Below, one piece after another: positions 9,930 through 18,512 of a stretch of 38,903 nt of DNA (its first letter is position 1; each line of letters begins with the position of its first letter). The DNA is from Deltaproteobacteria bacterium. GTDB taxonomy: Bacteria; Myxococcota_A; Polyangia; HGW-17; SLPX01. The notes beneath the pieces are model-generated. The model had not been told where the DNA came from and did no database searches. It was given only the letters and a program-made list of their open reading frames with translations. The stretch lies in contig JAGGXR010000027.1 of the NCBI GenBank assembly GCA_021162935.1, positions 1 to 38,903 on the forward strand, in the 5' to 3' direction. The translations under genes were made by a program, and so were the position numbers.

Positions 9930-11663
9930 ATGACACATCGAATACACTTGATTGGTGGCACCTTCCTGTTGGCCTTGCTCATTGCTGTGGGAACCAGCGT
10001 CGTGGGAGCTTGTTCGGACGATGACAATGCGTCTGGGGTGGACGCCGGAACCGATGCCAGCGATGCACAGGCTCTTGTGGATGCGTCCCAGGGGGACGGA
10101 TCGGCGGGCGATGCCGGCGAGCCCATCGTGGTGACCTCGCAGTCTCGCTCGTATCCCGTACCTTTGTCCGAGCCGAATCCGGTGACTGGGCAGCAGGCTC
10201 CTTCGGAGACGGCTACCATCAGCGTGACGCGTTTTTGGGCTCGAAATGGCACGCGACCGACGCAGGCCATCGTCCTCGCATATCCAGGTGCGGCGCTTGG
10301 GGTGGGGAGCTATGCGGAGCTTGCCCAAAACCTGATCGTCCGGAGCAAGGGAGCCATCGAGCTGTGGGCTTATGAGCGGCGGAGCAACGTACTCGAAGAT
10401 CGAGTCGGCATCGATGCGGCCAAGCGTGGGGGAGACGTGAATATCGCCACCGGATACTACGCAGACGGGCAGGTGGTCGACGGGCATGTGTTTAGAGGCG
10501 TGATTGACCCCACGGAGCCCTCGTATATGTCGGAGTGGGGCCTGGCACAGGAAGTTCGAGACCTGTCCATGGTGCTCCATTTTGTCGACGAGGAGAAACG
10601 GAAGACGAACGTGATCCTCGTTGGATTTTCCCTCGGGGCACCCATCCTGTCCGACTTCGCCGCCTGGGATTTCGATGGCCAGAAGGGCAGCAATGATCTG
10701 GCCGGGATTGTGATGCTCGACGGAGGCGGTCTGCGTCAGTCTTTGACCGAGGACGAATATCACCACGAGGGCTGCGTCGGTTCGCTTGGTTTGAGCCTGG
10801 GGCTCGATGACCTGCGGGCGCATGGTCCCTATTACCAACAGCCGGGATTGGATGCTGGTTTTTGGCTTGCTTTGGAGATTGCGGGAATGAGGGCGTCTGG
10901 GTTGTATGGTGACCCAACCGTCGAGATTCAGGATCCGTTCATCAAGGACATGGTCAGTATCTCCGAGGATAAGGCAGGCCTTCGGTTCACTGCCCGCGCG
11001 GCCCTTGGGCTCATGGTCGATGAACAGTTTTCTCCTGCTCTGGTCATGCGGACGAGCGTGGGTACGGCGGTGGGTGGAGATCTCGAAGAATATTACAATC
11101 CATTTTCAGGTGAGGACCTCATGCGACCTGCGGACACAAACGTCGTCTACTCGTGGCAGGAGTATGACCAGACGGATCCTCCAGAGTTGACGTCGCTCGG
11201 TGATGTGGCTGGTGCAATTTTAGCTGGTCCCACAGGTGGCCTGGAGTGGTACCCGCCTGTGCGGCTGACCCTGGATCAATGCGCCGTCGATAGCCTGGAT
11301 GTCGTGGCCTCGGATGAGGACTATCGTTGGAAGCTTGGGCTTCGCGTGACGCACAATTCAGAAATGGACGCGCCGGTCTTCTTTTTCTTCGCAGAGTACG
11401 GCGAGATTTTCGACATGCAGTTCGTGGAGAACTATCGGTTGAGTCTGCCGCCCGTCGGGCCTGATAGGCCCAATGCCGGTGCAGCCCGCGATCCGAGCCT
11501 TCCTGCATACGAGTCCGGATTTGCCCTGATCGTGGCTCCCAAATTTCATCATTTGGACGCGATTCTGGCAGCGTCCGAGAAGGGTGAGACGTATCTCTAT
11601 GGTCCGCTCGTCGATTTCATTCTCGCCAATACCCAGGGCATCGTTTCGGGCGAGTTGCCCTGA
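9930..11663 (+). CDS. Alpha/beta-hydrolase-fold lipoprotein
   Basis: The N-terminus is a lipoprotein signal with the cleavage context VVGAC (lipid-attachment Cys28), followed by an Asp/Ala/Gly-rich linker to about residue 65. The catalytic-type domain carries a nucleophile elbow GFSLG with Ser234 in a strand-turn-helix context (NVILVGFSLGAP). A late FHHLD segment could supply the catalytic His. This is the pattern of alpha/beta hydrolases such as esterases, lipases or peptidases; the substrate cannot be told from sequence. At 577 residues it is long for the family, with inserted segments after the elbow. It starts 1 nt after the preceding stop, so the two lipoproteins form an operon and are probably co-localised on the cell surface. 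Confidence 0.75.
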   Translation: MTHRIHLIGGTFLLALLIAVGTSVVGACSDDDNASGVDAGTDASDAQALVDASQGDGSAGDAGEPIVVTSQSRSYPVPLSEPNPVTGQQAPSETATISVTRFWARNGTRPTQAIVLAYPGAALGVGSYAELAQNLIVRSKGAIELWAYERRSNVLEDRVGIDAAKRGGDVNIATGYYADGQVVDGHVFRGVIDPTEPSYMSEWGLAQEVRDLSMVLHFVDEEKRKTNVILVGFSLGAPILSDFAAWDFDGQKGSNDLAGIVMLDGGGLRQSLTEDEYHHEGCVGSLGLSLGLDDLRAHGPYYQQPGLDAGFWLALEIAGMRASGLYGDPTVEIQDPFIKDMVSISEDKAGLRFTARAALGLMVDEQFSPALVMRTSVGTAVGGDLEEYYNPFSGEDLMRPADTNVVYSWQEYDQTDPPELTSLGDVAGAILAGPTGGLEWYPPVRLTLDQCAVDSLDVVASDEDYRWKLGLRVTHNSEMDAPVFFFFAEYGEIFDMQFVENYRLSLPPVGPDRPNAGAARDPSLPAYESGFALIVAPKFHHLDAILAASEKGETYLYGPLVDFILANTQGIVSGELP

Positions 11664-11694
11664 CCAGACGCCCGCTCCACGAATCGGGAAGGAT

Positions 11695-13560
11695 CTACTG
11701 GCGCTCGAAGGCTCCCATGTCCACATAGGTCGGCGTTCCAGTCCCACTGTCCGCTGTCGCGTCGTCGTGCCGTGGCCGTCCGAGGATATCTGCCGAACTT
11801 GCTGCATCGCCGTCAGCCGCATCGATACAGGGAGAGCTTGGTGCCAATTGGAAGTCGTTGGAAGGACCGGCGAAGAGCGGATCGGCATCGATGTTGCCGG
11901 GCCCCAGTCCCGATATGTTTCGAACGTCGCTGTATCGCACGGACACCGATCCTGAGAGTTGGGTGACGTTCGACGGACCCCACAGGATGCTGTTGATCAC
12001 GGCAATGCGGCCCTGTCCTCCATTTCTGAAATTCGCAGTGACTGGCGTCTGTCCGCCCGGGGTGGCGGTGCAGTTGATGCAGGAGATTTGTGAGTCCGAG
12101 TCGCCGAGAGAGGCCACGCTGAAGCCGCTCACGTCGGCACTATTTCCGACGAGCAACACGTCTTGAAGGGTGACGTGGCTTTTGGAAAAGACGCACAAGC
12201 CTCCCCCGTTCTTGTCCGCGTGGTTGCGGGCAAGAATCGTCCTGATGATTTTCACGTCCGTGGGCCCGACTCCATCATTGTTCCAGGTCACGTAGACGCC
12301 GCCGCCGTTGTCGTGCGCCACGTTGTCTCGAATGATGCAGTTCGCCAAAACGATGTCCTGACCCTTGAGCCAGAGGCCTCCGCCATAGCCACTCCCTACT
12401 CCGGCCGTGACCTCGAATCCGTCCAGACGTGCGTCGACGACGAGGTAGGCTGTCACCACTGAATCTGCGCTGTTCTTGCCGTCCAGCATGGATGCATTGG
12501 CGGGAAGCGTCCGATCATCGTACCACCGGTCACCGCTTGCAAAGCCGCCGTACATGTGGACGTGGTCGGCCAAATTGATGCCCGAGGGGAGGTCGTACGT
12601 GCCTTGGACCACCCAGACGTCGCAGAAGGGCTCTCCATCTTGGACGAAGTTGGAAGCCCTGGCCACGGCGTCCGTGAGGTCGTCGTCGGCCGAACTCCAA
12701 GATTGGCCTTGGTCGGGGTTCGAGAGCGATTGATCGACGTACACGACGCAATGGCACTCGCTTGGATTATCGGGTGAGCAGCCGAAGAAATCTTCTATTC
12801 TGCAGGATGTGTTGCAGCCGTCATCTGCTGTGATATTCGCATCGTCGCACTGTTCACCGGCGGCCTGGTTGACGTGTCCATCGCCGCAGACGGGCAGGGT
12901 GCAGTCGGCATTGCAGTCAGATGTGTCCTGGCCGCTGCTGTCGCACTGTTCACCAGCAGCCTGGTTGACGTGTCCATCGCCGCAGACGGGCAGGGTGCAG
13001 TCGGCATTGCAGTCAGATGTGTCCTGGCCGCTGCTGTCGCACTGTTCACCGGCAGCCTGGTTGACGTGTCCATCGCCGCAGACGGGCAGGGTGCAGTCGG
13101 CGTCGCAGCCAGATGTGTCCTGGCCGCCGTCATCACAGGATTCGTGGTTTTCTCGGACCTGTCCATCGCCGCACGTGGCGGCGCGGCAGTTGTTTAGGCA
13201 TGCGTCTGTGTTGACGGCGTTTCCATCGTCGCATTCTTCGCCGGAATCGACGACGTTGTTTCCACAATTGGTACTCGTGCACTGAGAGGTGTCGAAGCGG
13301 CAGGATGACAGACAGCCCAGTTTACCTCCATCGAATCCTTGGGCAACGCTGATGCAGTCCTGACCGCCCAGATTTTGGCCGTCACAGTCTTCGCCTGGTG
13401 AGATGACGCCATCTCCACAATGCCGCGTATTGCTGTTTGTATTCGTGTTGTCGTTGTCGTTCGTATTCGGCGCGATGCCAGCTACTGGGTCAAAGACACA
13501 GGCTCCAAAGAGAAGGGCGCCGAGCACGCTGATGGCGACACGAGAACAAGGAATCATCAT
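11695..13560 (-). CDS. Cys-rich repeat / parallel beta-helix lipoprotein
   Basis: The 621-residue product starts MMIPCSR and has a short signal ending in LLFGAC (lipid Cys21). An Asn/Thr/Asp-rich linker follows. A series of Myxococcus-type Cys-rich repeats comes next (CGDGVISPGEDCDGQN, CGNNVVDSGEECDDGN, then three near-identical 32-residue units). The C-terminal half resembles right-handed parallel beta-helix proteins of the polymorphic outer-membrane or pectin-lyase-like type: NGGGVYV, NGGGLCVF, then an ADPLFAG...SPCIDA motif. The end, DMGAFERQ, is characteristic of that class. I chose the ATG at 13558-13560 because GGAGG precedes it by five bases; an ATG 12 bases upstream is also in frame. 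The role is probably surface adhesion or glycan binding. It converges on the hydrolase gene. Confidence 0.82.
   Translation of the reverse strand: MMIPCSRVAISVLGALLFGACVFDPVAGIAPNTNDNDNTNTNSNTRHCGDGVISPGEDCDGQNLGGQDCISVAQGFDGGKLGCLSSCRFDTSQCTSTNCGNNVVDSGEECDDGNAVNTDACLNNCRAATCGDGQVRENHESCDDGGQDTSGCDADCTLPVCGDGHVNQAAGEQCDSSGQDTSDCNADCTLPVCGDGHVNQAAGEQCDSSGQDTSDCNADCTLPVCGDGHVNQAAGEQCDDANITADDGCNTSCRIEDFFGCSPDNPSECHCVVYVDQSLSNPDQGQSWSSADDDLTDAVARASNFVQDGEPFCDVWVVQGTYDLPSGINLADHVHMYGGFASGDRWYDDRTLPANASMLDGKNSADSVVTAYLVVDARLDGFEVTAGVGSGYGGGLWLKGQDIVLANCIIRDNVAHDNGGGVYVTWNNDGVGPTDVKIIRTILARNHADKNGGGLCVFSKSHVTLQDVLLVGNSADVSGFSVASLGDSDSQISCINCTATPGGQTPVTANFRNGGQGRIAVINSILWGPSNVTQLSGSVSVRYSDVRNISGLGPGNIDADPLFAGPSNDFQLAPSSPCIDAADGDAASSADILGRPRHDDATADSGTGTPTYVDMGAFERQ
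12871..13158 (-). repeat. 96-bp tandem repeats (three units) in coding sequence
   Basis: The phrase GACGTGTCCATCGCCGCAGA recurs at 12871, 12967 and 13063, a 96-bp period encoding 32 residues with the core VCGDGHVNQAAGEQCD. Units differ at only a few bases. Diverged copies flank them on both sides. Confidence 0.88.
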
Positions 13561-13662
13561 GTGAGCCTCCAATCAATGCGACCAGCAACCAGAGGCTATG
13601 GTACCAAATTGCAAGGTGGCCGACGAGCGAAAAGACAGAAGGAGAGTCGAGGTCACGCGTCA

Positions 13663-13698
13663 GTCGATCGTGCGTAGAAAGGTCGATCGTGCGTAGAA
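13663..13698 (+). repeat. 17-bp direct repeat
   Basis: The sequence GTCGATCGTGCGTAGAA occurs at 13663-13679 and again at 13682-13698, two bases apart. Each copy contains the palindrome CGATCG. A related CGATCG lies near 13792. It could be a pair of protein-binding sites or a simple duplication. Confidence 0.6.
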
Positions 13699-13724
13699 GG
13701 ATGAGACATTTCGCAGTCCCGGAA

Positions 13725-13802
13725 TCAGGTGTCCGCCTTGGTGATGGTGAGGCTCCAATCGTTCAGGGTACCCACATCGGGTCGCAGACAGTCGATCGAT
13801 GA
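13725..13802 (-). pseudogene. Possible C-terminal remnant of a P-domain protein
   Basis: Read on the minus strand, the last ~25 codons before a TGA (13725-13727) give VGTLNDWSLTIT followed by KADT. This closely matches the closing strand of P/Homo-B domains in secreted proteases and related proteins, whose consensus tail is GTLNSWSL. The frame upstream, under the start of the next gene, shows no such similarity. It would therefore be a relic of a larger gene. The match is short and could be chance. Confidence 0.3.
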
Positions 13803-13971
13803 ATCGTTCCTATTTGGTTCCTGGTTTGGTTGCTGGCATCGTTTCCATGTCTGGAATCTGTGTGGATTCCTTCGCTGCGATGCGGTACAAACGGTCGTCG
13901 GCTGTCGAGTCGATTGGTTGGTCGAGAAACGTGTGAGGGCGATGATGACGGGGAGCAAGGGAGGTGCGAGC

Positions 13972-14979
13972 ATGATGACCAGACGGCAATGTGATCCTGG
14001 GGGCGTTCTGGCGGGATTGGGGATCTGGAACCGGGTCTGGGTGATGGGGCTGGTGTTGATGCTGTCAGGGGCCTGGATGGGTTGTTCCAAAAAACAATCA
14101 CAGGGTGCAGCCGCAAGTGGCGGGGCGTCGATGCCTGCAAAAGCGGCGATGGCGCCGTCTGGCGGTGACATGATGGCTCGGTTAGGCGCAATGTCTGCGA
14201 TGGCTGGGCCATCCGGCACGACCGCCGGCGTTCCGGACAACCGTCAGTCGGGGATGGCAGCCTCGCCTCGGCCCGGCGCGGGCGCTGCGACGACCGCCGG
14301 CATGCAGCCCGGCGGTCTCCCGGGACGCCCTGCCGCTGGGCATGCTGGTGGAGCGGCGGCTCAGCCGACCAAGGACGAGTCGGGCCTGGCCGTGCCCAAA
14401 AAGACACAAATCGGTCATTCGGCTTGTTTTTCGAGCTATCGAAGCGGATCCAAGTTCTATCGGGCCAAGCAATATGCGAACGCGGTCGAGGTGTTCGCCC
14501 AGTACCTGTCGGGAGGCTGCAACGGCCGCATGACGCCTGTAACGGATGCCTGGTTGGGGTATCGAGCCTTCCTGAGTGCCTGTGAGACACCGACGCACAA
14601 GTATCTCGATGCGTTCAAACGGGTTGTTCGGAGTGCCTGTGTCAAATATCGTGGCCATTCGCCCTGCGGCAAGGCATTGACCTGCCCGGGGGCGTCGTCC
14701 AAGGTGAGTGCGCGCCACTGCAAAGAACTGTACGACGCTGGCACCGCGGCGTTCAAGCAGCAGATTTGGGCCGATGCGCTGAAGCAGTTTGCCGAGTACG
14801 AGAGCACGGGGTGCTACGGGAAACTGACCCTGTCGACCGATCTGTGGGCTGCCTATCGAGGGGTCATGGCGGCCAGGAACACATCAGCATCGGAGGAGCC
14901 TCATCTGACCAGGCTCAAGCAGGCCTGCGCGAAGCGTTCGTCGGCTTGGGTCTGCACGAAGATTTTGGGGAATCATTGA
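13972..14979 (+). CDS. Small secreted lipoprotein with paired Cys/TPR-like units
   Basis: The predicted 335-residue exported protein has a hydrophobic segment (about 22-37) that ends in AWMGC, a weak lipobox at Cys38. A low-complexity Gly/Ala/Pro/Met linker follows. The C-terminal half holds two related helical units: SGSKFYRAKQYANAVEVFAQ and, later, AGTAAFKQQIWADALKQFAE. Each is followed by a GC-G-K/R-T...D-W-YR pattern with conserved cysteines, so the half is an internal duplication resembling TPR-type helical hairpins. The start ATG at 13972 follows GGAGG by seven bases; an in-frame ATG at 13942 is an alternative. I do not recognise the family. The 43-nt gap to the peptidase gene suggests joint transcription. 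Confidence 0.7.
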   Translation: MMTRRQCDPGGVLAGLGIWNRVWVMGLVLMLSGAWMGCSKKQSQGAAASGGASMPAKAAMAPSGGDMMARLGAMSAMAGPSGTTAGVPDNRQSGMAASPRPGAGAATTAGMQPGGLPGRPAAGHAGGAAAQPTKDESGLAVPKKTQIGHSACFSSYRSGSKFYRAKQYANAVEVFAQYLSGGCNGRMTPVTDAWLGYRAFLSACETPTHKYLDAFKRVVRSACVKYRGHSPCGKALTCPGASSKVSARHCKELYDAGTAAFKQQIWADALKQFAEYESTGCYGKLTLSTDLWAAYRGVMAARNTSASEEPHLTRLKQACAKRSSAWVCTKILGNH

Positions 14980-15022
14980 GTCATACGGACGATCATACCA
15001 GGGACCGACGGAGGAAAAAATC

Positions 15023-16123
15023 ATGAACGAGACGAAAATTGCGGTGAACGTGGAGCGGATGGCGGGGCAGTTTCAACAGATGGTTCGTATCGATTCCGAG
15101 TCCGGGAACGAGGCTGCCATGATGCAGTATTTGTTGGGCGCGATTCGCGAGGTGGGTGGCGAGGCGGAATTGGATTCTTATGGAAATCTCATTGCGCGTT
15201 TTCCATCCAAGGGCTGCCAGAGCGCTGCTCCCGTGCTGCTATCCTGCCACGCCGATACGGTCAAGCCTGGCGTGGGCATCGAGCCGGTGCTCGAAGATGG
15301 AGTGATCCATTCGGCCGGCGATACGATCTTGGGGGCCGATGACAAGGCCGGCATCGCCGAGGCACTCGAAGCCATGCGTATTGCGCCGGTCCATCCGCCC
15401 GTCGAATTTGCGGTGAGCCGCCAGGAGGAAGTGGGTCTGTTCGGGGTCAAGCACCTGGACTTCGACAAGATTTCGGCGCGTCGTGGTTTCCTGTTGGACA
15501 ACGATAGTCTGGAAACCATCGTCATCGGCGGTCCCTCATACTTCGCCATGGACGTGGAGGTGACGGGCAAGGCGGCCCATGCGGGCATGGAGCCGGAAAA
15601 GGGCGTCAACGCCATCCAGGCGGCGGCTCGGGCCATCGCGGCGCTCGAGTTGGGCCGTATCGACGAGCAGACCACTGCCAACGTCGGTGTGATTACGGGG
15701 GGACTCATCCGGAACGGCGTGCCCGATCACGTCACCTTCCTCGCCGAGTGCCGAAGCGCGGACCACGACAAGGGAGTCGCACTGGCGAAGAAGATGGAGC
15801 AGATCATCAAGGCCGAGGTGGAAGCAGCCGGCGCCTCTGTCCAAATCAAGATCGACAATCTGTGTAAGGCGGTTCGGATCCCCGAAGATGCCTGGACCGT
15901 GGTCACCGCGCAGAAGGCTCTATCGACCGTCGGGATCAGGGCAAAGCCTATTTTCATCACCGGCTTCACGGACGCTTCCATCTACAACAATCACGGTATC
16001 GAGATGGCGGTGGTGGGAGTCGGCGCGCAGAACGAGCATTCCACTGATGAACGGGTGGCGCTGGCGGACATGGAAAAGGCGGTCGTTGCGCTCGTGGAAA
16101 TGCTGCGCCTCAGTGCCGTGTGA
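15023..16123 (+). CDS. M20-family zinc aminopeptidase (PepT-like)
   Basis: A cytoplasmic metallopeptidase (366 residues). Metal-binding and catalytic positions are in place: His76 in SCHADTVKPG, Asp106 in LGADDKAG, the Glu135-Glu136 pair in SRQEEVG, Asp159 in FLLDND, and His339 in AQNEHS. A dimerisation-type insert carries GKAAHAGMEPEKGVNA. The order and length fit the peptidase T-like group of M20, which typically releases N-terminal residues from tripeptides. The exact substrate is not determinable here. The ATG at 15023 follows AGGAAAAAATC, an acceptable ribosome site. No signal peptide is present. Confidence 0.88.
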   Translation: MNETKIAVNVERMAGQFQQMVRIDSESGNEAAMMQYLLGAIREVGGEAELDSYGNLIARFPSKGCQSAAPVLLSCHADTVKPGVGIEPVLEDGVIHSAGDTILGADDKAGIAEALEAMRIAPVHPPVEFAVSRQEEVGLFGVKHLDFDKISARRGFLLDNDSLETIVIGGPSYFAMDVEVTGKAAHAGMEPEKGVNAIQAAARAIAALELGRIDEQTTANVGVITGGLIRNGVPDHVTFLAECRSADHDKGVALAKKMEQIIKAEVEAAGASVQIKIDNLCKAVRIPEDAWTVVTAQKALSTVGIRAKPIFITGFTDASIYNNHGIEMAVVGVGAQNEHSTDERVALADMEKAVVALVEMLRLSAV

Positions 16124-16184
16124 CATGGTTCTCGTGCCAATCTTGAGGATCATCCCTCCTTCTTGGTGATTGTCCATTGACCAT

Positions 16185-16201
16185 TGGGCCGTCTTGGCCC
16201 A
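16185..16201 (+). terminator. Hairpin after the M20 peptidase gene
   Basis: TGGGCC, a five-base loop, then GGCCCA form a perfect six-base stem 62 bases past the peptidase stop. There is no run of T after it, so intrinsic termination is uncertain. Confidence 0.3.
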
Positions 16202-16370
16202 TAACCCGCTGCGTGTCATTTTCCTTTATCGAAGAGCAGCGCGCTGGAGCGCAGCGCATGGAACCGGCAAGAACATGGAACCGACAGACGAACGACGATC
16301 AGTGACTCCAACGACCAGGAACCCAGATGCGAGTGATCCGAGTGGTGGTGTAGGGGGGCCGGGCGAAACG

Positions 16371-18251
16371 ATGGACCGGCCGTTGTCCCAGGCGAACGAC
16401 AATGCGGCCGCGACGGCCCAGGACCACATCCGAAACATTGCCGTGGTGGCTCACGTCGACCATGGCAAGACGACCCTCGTGGACGGGATGCTGCGCCAGA
16501 GTGGCCTTTTTCGGGAAGGCGCCGAGGTGGTCGACCGCGTGCTGGACAACAACGACCTGGAGCGGGAGCGCGGGATTACGATTTTGGCCAAGAATACGGC
16601 CATCGACTATGGAAATTACCGGATCAACATCCTCGATACGCCTGGCCACCACGATTTCGGGGGCGAGGTGGAGCGGACTCTGTTCATGGCCGACGGGGTT
16701 CTGTTACTCGTAGACGCCGCCGAGGGTCCCCTGCCGCAGACGCGGTTCGTGCTCCAGAAGGTCCTCGATTTGGGGCTGCCTTCCATCGTCGTGATTAATA
16801 AAATTGATCGGAAGGACGCGAGGCCGGAAGCGGTGCTCAACGAGGTCTATGACCTGTTTATTGATCTGGGGGCCTCGGACGAGGCCATCGAGTTTCCCGT
16901 GGTCTACACCGATGGTCGGTCGGGTATCGCTCATTGGGAACTTGGAGACGGTGCGACGAATCTGCGTGCCCTGTTCGAGGCCATCGCCGAATACGTGCCT
17001 GCACCTCAAGATCCGGTGGATGAGCCGCTGCAGCTCCACGTCAATAACCTGGGATGGGACGATTACGTGGGGCGGCTCATCATCGGCCGGGTGCGTGCCG
17101 GCAGCATCGCTGTGGGGCAGGACGTGTTCATTCGGGACGAGGCGGGCGCGGCTCGTCCCGGCCGCGTGATGCGGTTGTACGGGTTCAAAGGGCTGCAACG
17201 GATCGAGGTGCCCAAGGTGAGCGCAGGCGACATCGTGGCCATGGCCGGCATCGAAAACGTGCAGATCGGGGACACTGTGACCGCGGATCCGCAGACGCCG
17301 CCCCTTGAACGAGTTCGGGTGGACGAGCCCACGATGGTTATGAATTTTTGTGTGAACACGTCGCCCTTTGCGGGACAAGACGGGCGCTACGTGACGAGCC
17401 GCAACCTCAGGGAACGGCTCATGCGCGAGGCCAAGGCCAACGTGGCGATTCGGGTCGAAGAGACCGAGACTCCCGACGTCTTTCGCGTGATTGGCAGAGG
17501 TGAGTTGCAGTTCGGCGTTTTTGTGGAGACCATGCGGCGCGAGGGATACGAGGTTATGCTTTCGCGACCCGAGGTCGTCACCCACACCGATGAGAATGGC
17601 AAGCTTTTCGAGCCTCGTGAACGACTCTTCATCGACTGCCGTCAGGAAGTCATGGGAGCCATCAGCGAGCGTTTGGGGCCGAGAAAGGCGCAGCTCGTTG
17701 AGATGACCCCCGAAGGAGAGCGGGTTCGGATCGAGTACCTGATTCCCACCCGTGGGCTCATCGGATTCAACAGTGAGTTTTTGACCCTGACTCGGGGCGA
17801 GGGGATCATCGCCAGTGCGTTCGAAGATTGGATTCCCTGGCAGGGCCCGATTCCCGCGCGAAGGACCGGGGCTTTGGTTTCGGATCGGATTGGGCAGACG
17901 ACTCCCTATGCACTGTTTCATCTCCAGCCCAGGGGCACCCTCTTCGTCGGTCCCGGCACACGGGTCTACGATGGCATGGTGGTTGGCGAGAATTCCCGCC
18001 GGAACGACATCAATGTGAACGTCTGTCGTGAGAAACACCTGACGAATCACCGTGCAGCTCATCGTGACGAAAACGTCATCCTCACGCCTCCCAGAGTGCT
18101 ACCTCTGGAACAGGCCATGGAATTTATCGACGAGGATGAGTTCGTTGAGGTGACTCCCAAGGCGATTCGGATTCGCAAGCGCATTCTTGATTCGAAGCGG
18201 CGACCACAGCTTTGGAGAGAAGAGTCGGGTCGCCCTGCCACCGTTGCCTGA
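16371..18251 (+). CDS. typA: GTPase TypA/BipA
   Basis: This translational GTPase binds the ribosome and supports 50S assembly and growth under stress. It shows the P-loop [10 protein letters not shown] (27-36), the switch region with GITI, the G3 motif [12 protein letters not shown] and the G4 motif NKIDR. EF-G-like beta-barrel and C-terminal domains follow ([18 protein letters not shown] and the RTGALVSD region). Length from this start is 626 residues, slightly above the usual ~610. The frame is open upstream to 16170. I prefer the ATG at 16371 because the conserved domain begins about 20 residues later. An ATG at 16275 would add 32 polar residues and cannot be excluded. Confidence 0.93.
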   Translation: MDRPLSQANDNAAATAQDHIRNIAVVAHVDHGKTTLVDGMLRQSGLFREGAEVVDRVLDNNDLERERGITILAKNTAIDYGNYRINILDTPGHHDFGGEVERTLFMADGVLLLVDAAEGPLPQTRFVLQKVLDLGLPSIVVINKIDRKDARPEAVLNEVYDLFIDLGASDEAIEFPVVYTDGRSGIAHWELGDGATNLRALFEAIAEYVPAPQDPVDEPLQLHVNNLGWDDYVGRLIIGRVRAGSIAVGQDVFIRDEAGAARPGRVMRLYGFKGLQRIEVPKVSAGDIVAMAGIENVQIGDTVTADPQTPPLERVRVDEPTMVMNFCVNTSPFAGQDGRYVTSRNLRERLMREAKANVAIRVEETETPDVFRVIGRGELQFGVFVETMRREGYEVMLSRPEVVTHTDENGKLFEPRERLFIDCRQEVMGAISERLGPRKAQLVEMTPEGERVRIEYLIPTRGLIGFNSEFLTLTRGEGIIASAFEDWIPWQGPIPARRTGALVSDRIGQTTPYALFHLQPRGTLFVGPGTRVYDGMVVGENSRRNDINVNVCREKHLTNHRAAHRDENVILTPPRVLPLEQAMEFIDEDEFVEVTPKAIRIRKRILDSKRRPQLWREESGRPATVA

Positions 18252-18512
18252 CCATGGGTGACGTCCCACATCGTGAATGAACCGTCTGACCATGGATACG
18301 TCGTTCGGCCGATCGTTTTGGCGATCAATGCATTGCCTGAACAATGACCGTGCTGCCGCGTTTCTGTCCGACCTTGCTCTTTTGCCATCCGATCCGGTAC
18401 AAGCATCTGAGGTAGGACGCGATGCGAAAGCGTCGTGATGCAGGCCTGACACGGCAAAGACCGGAACGGTTTCTTCGACCGCAATGGATGCCAGCAGGGT
18501 TCGGAGGAGAGC

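Larger units (their letters stand above)
13561..13971. other. Divergent intergenic region, 411 bases
   Basis: This gap lies between two lipoprotein genes that point away from each other, so it should carry both promoters. It also holds a 17-bp direct repeat (13663-13698) and a possible P-domain remnant (13725-13802), listed separately. No clear sigma-70 element was found. The downstream gene's frame is open back to 13729, but that extension looks non-coding: it has no signal peptide at its start and an odd composition. Confidence 0.45.

Noticed and set aside
13729-13971. N-terminal extension of the small lipoprotein back to GTG 13729
   Set aside because: The signal peptide and a GGAGG ribosome site place the start at 13972; the extension has no signal and overlaps the P-domain-like remnant.
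16704-18062. 452-codon minus-strand frame opposite typA
   Set aside because: The composition (His/Pro/Arg-rich) and absence of motifs mark it as a mirror of the highly conserved typA frame.
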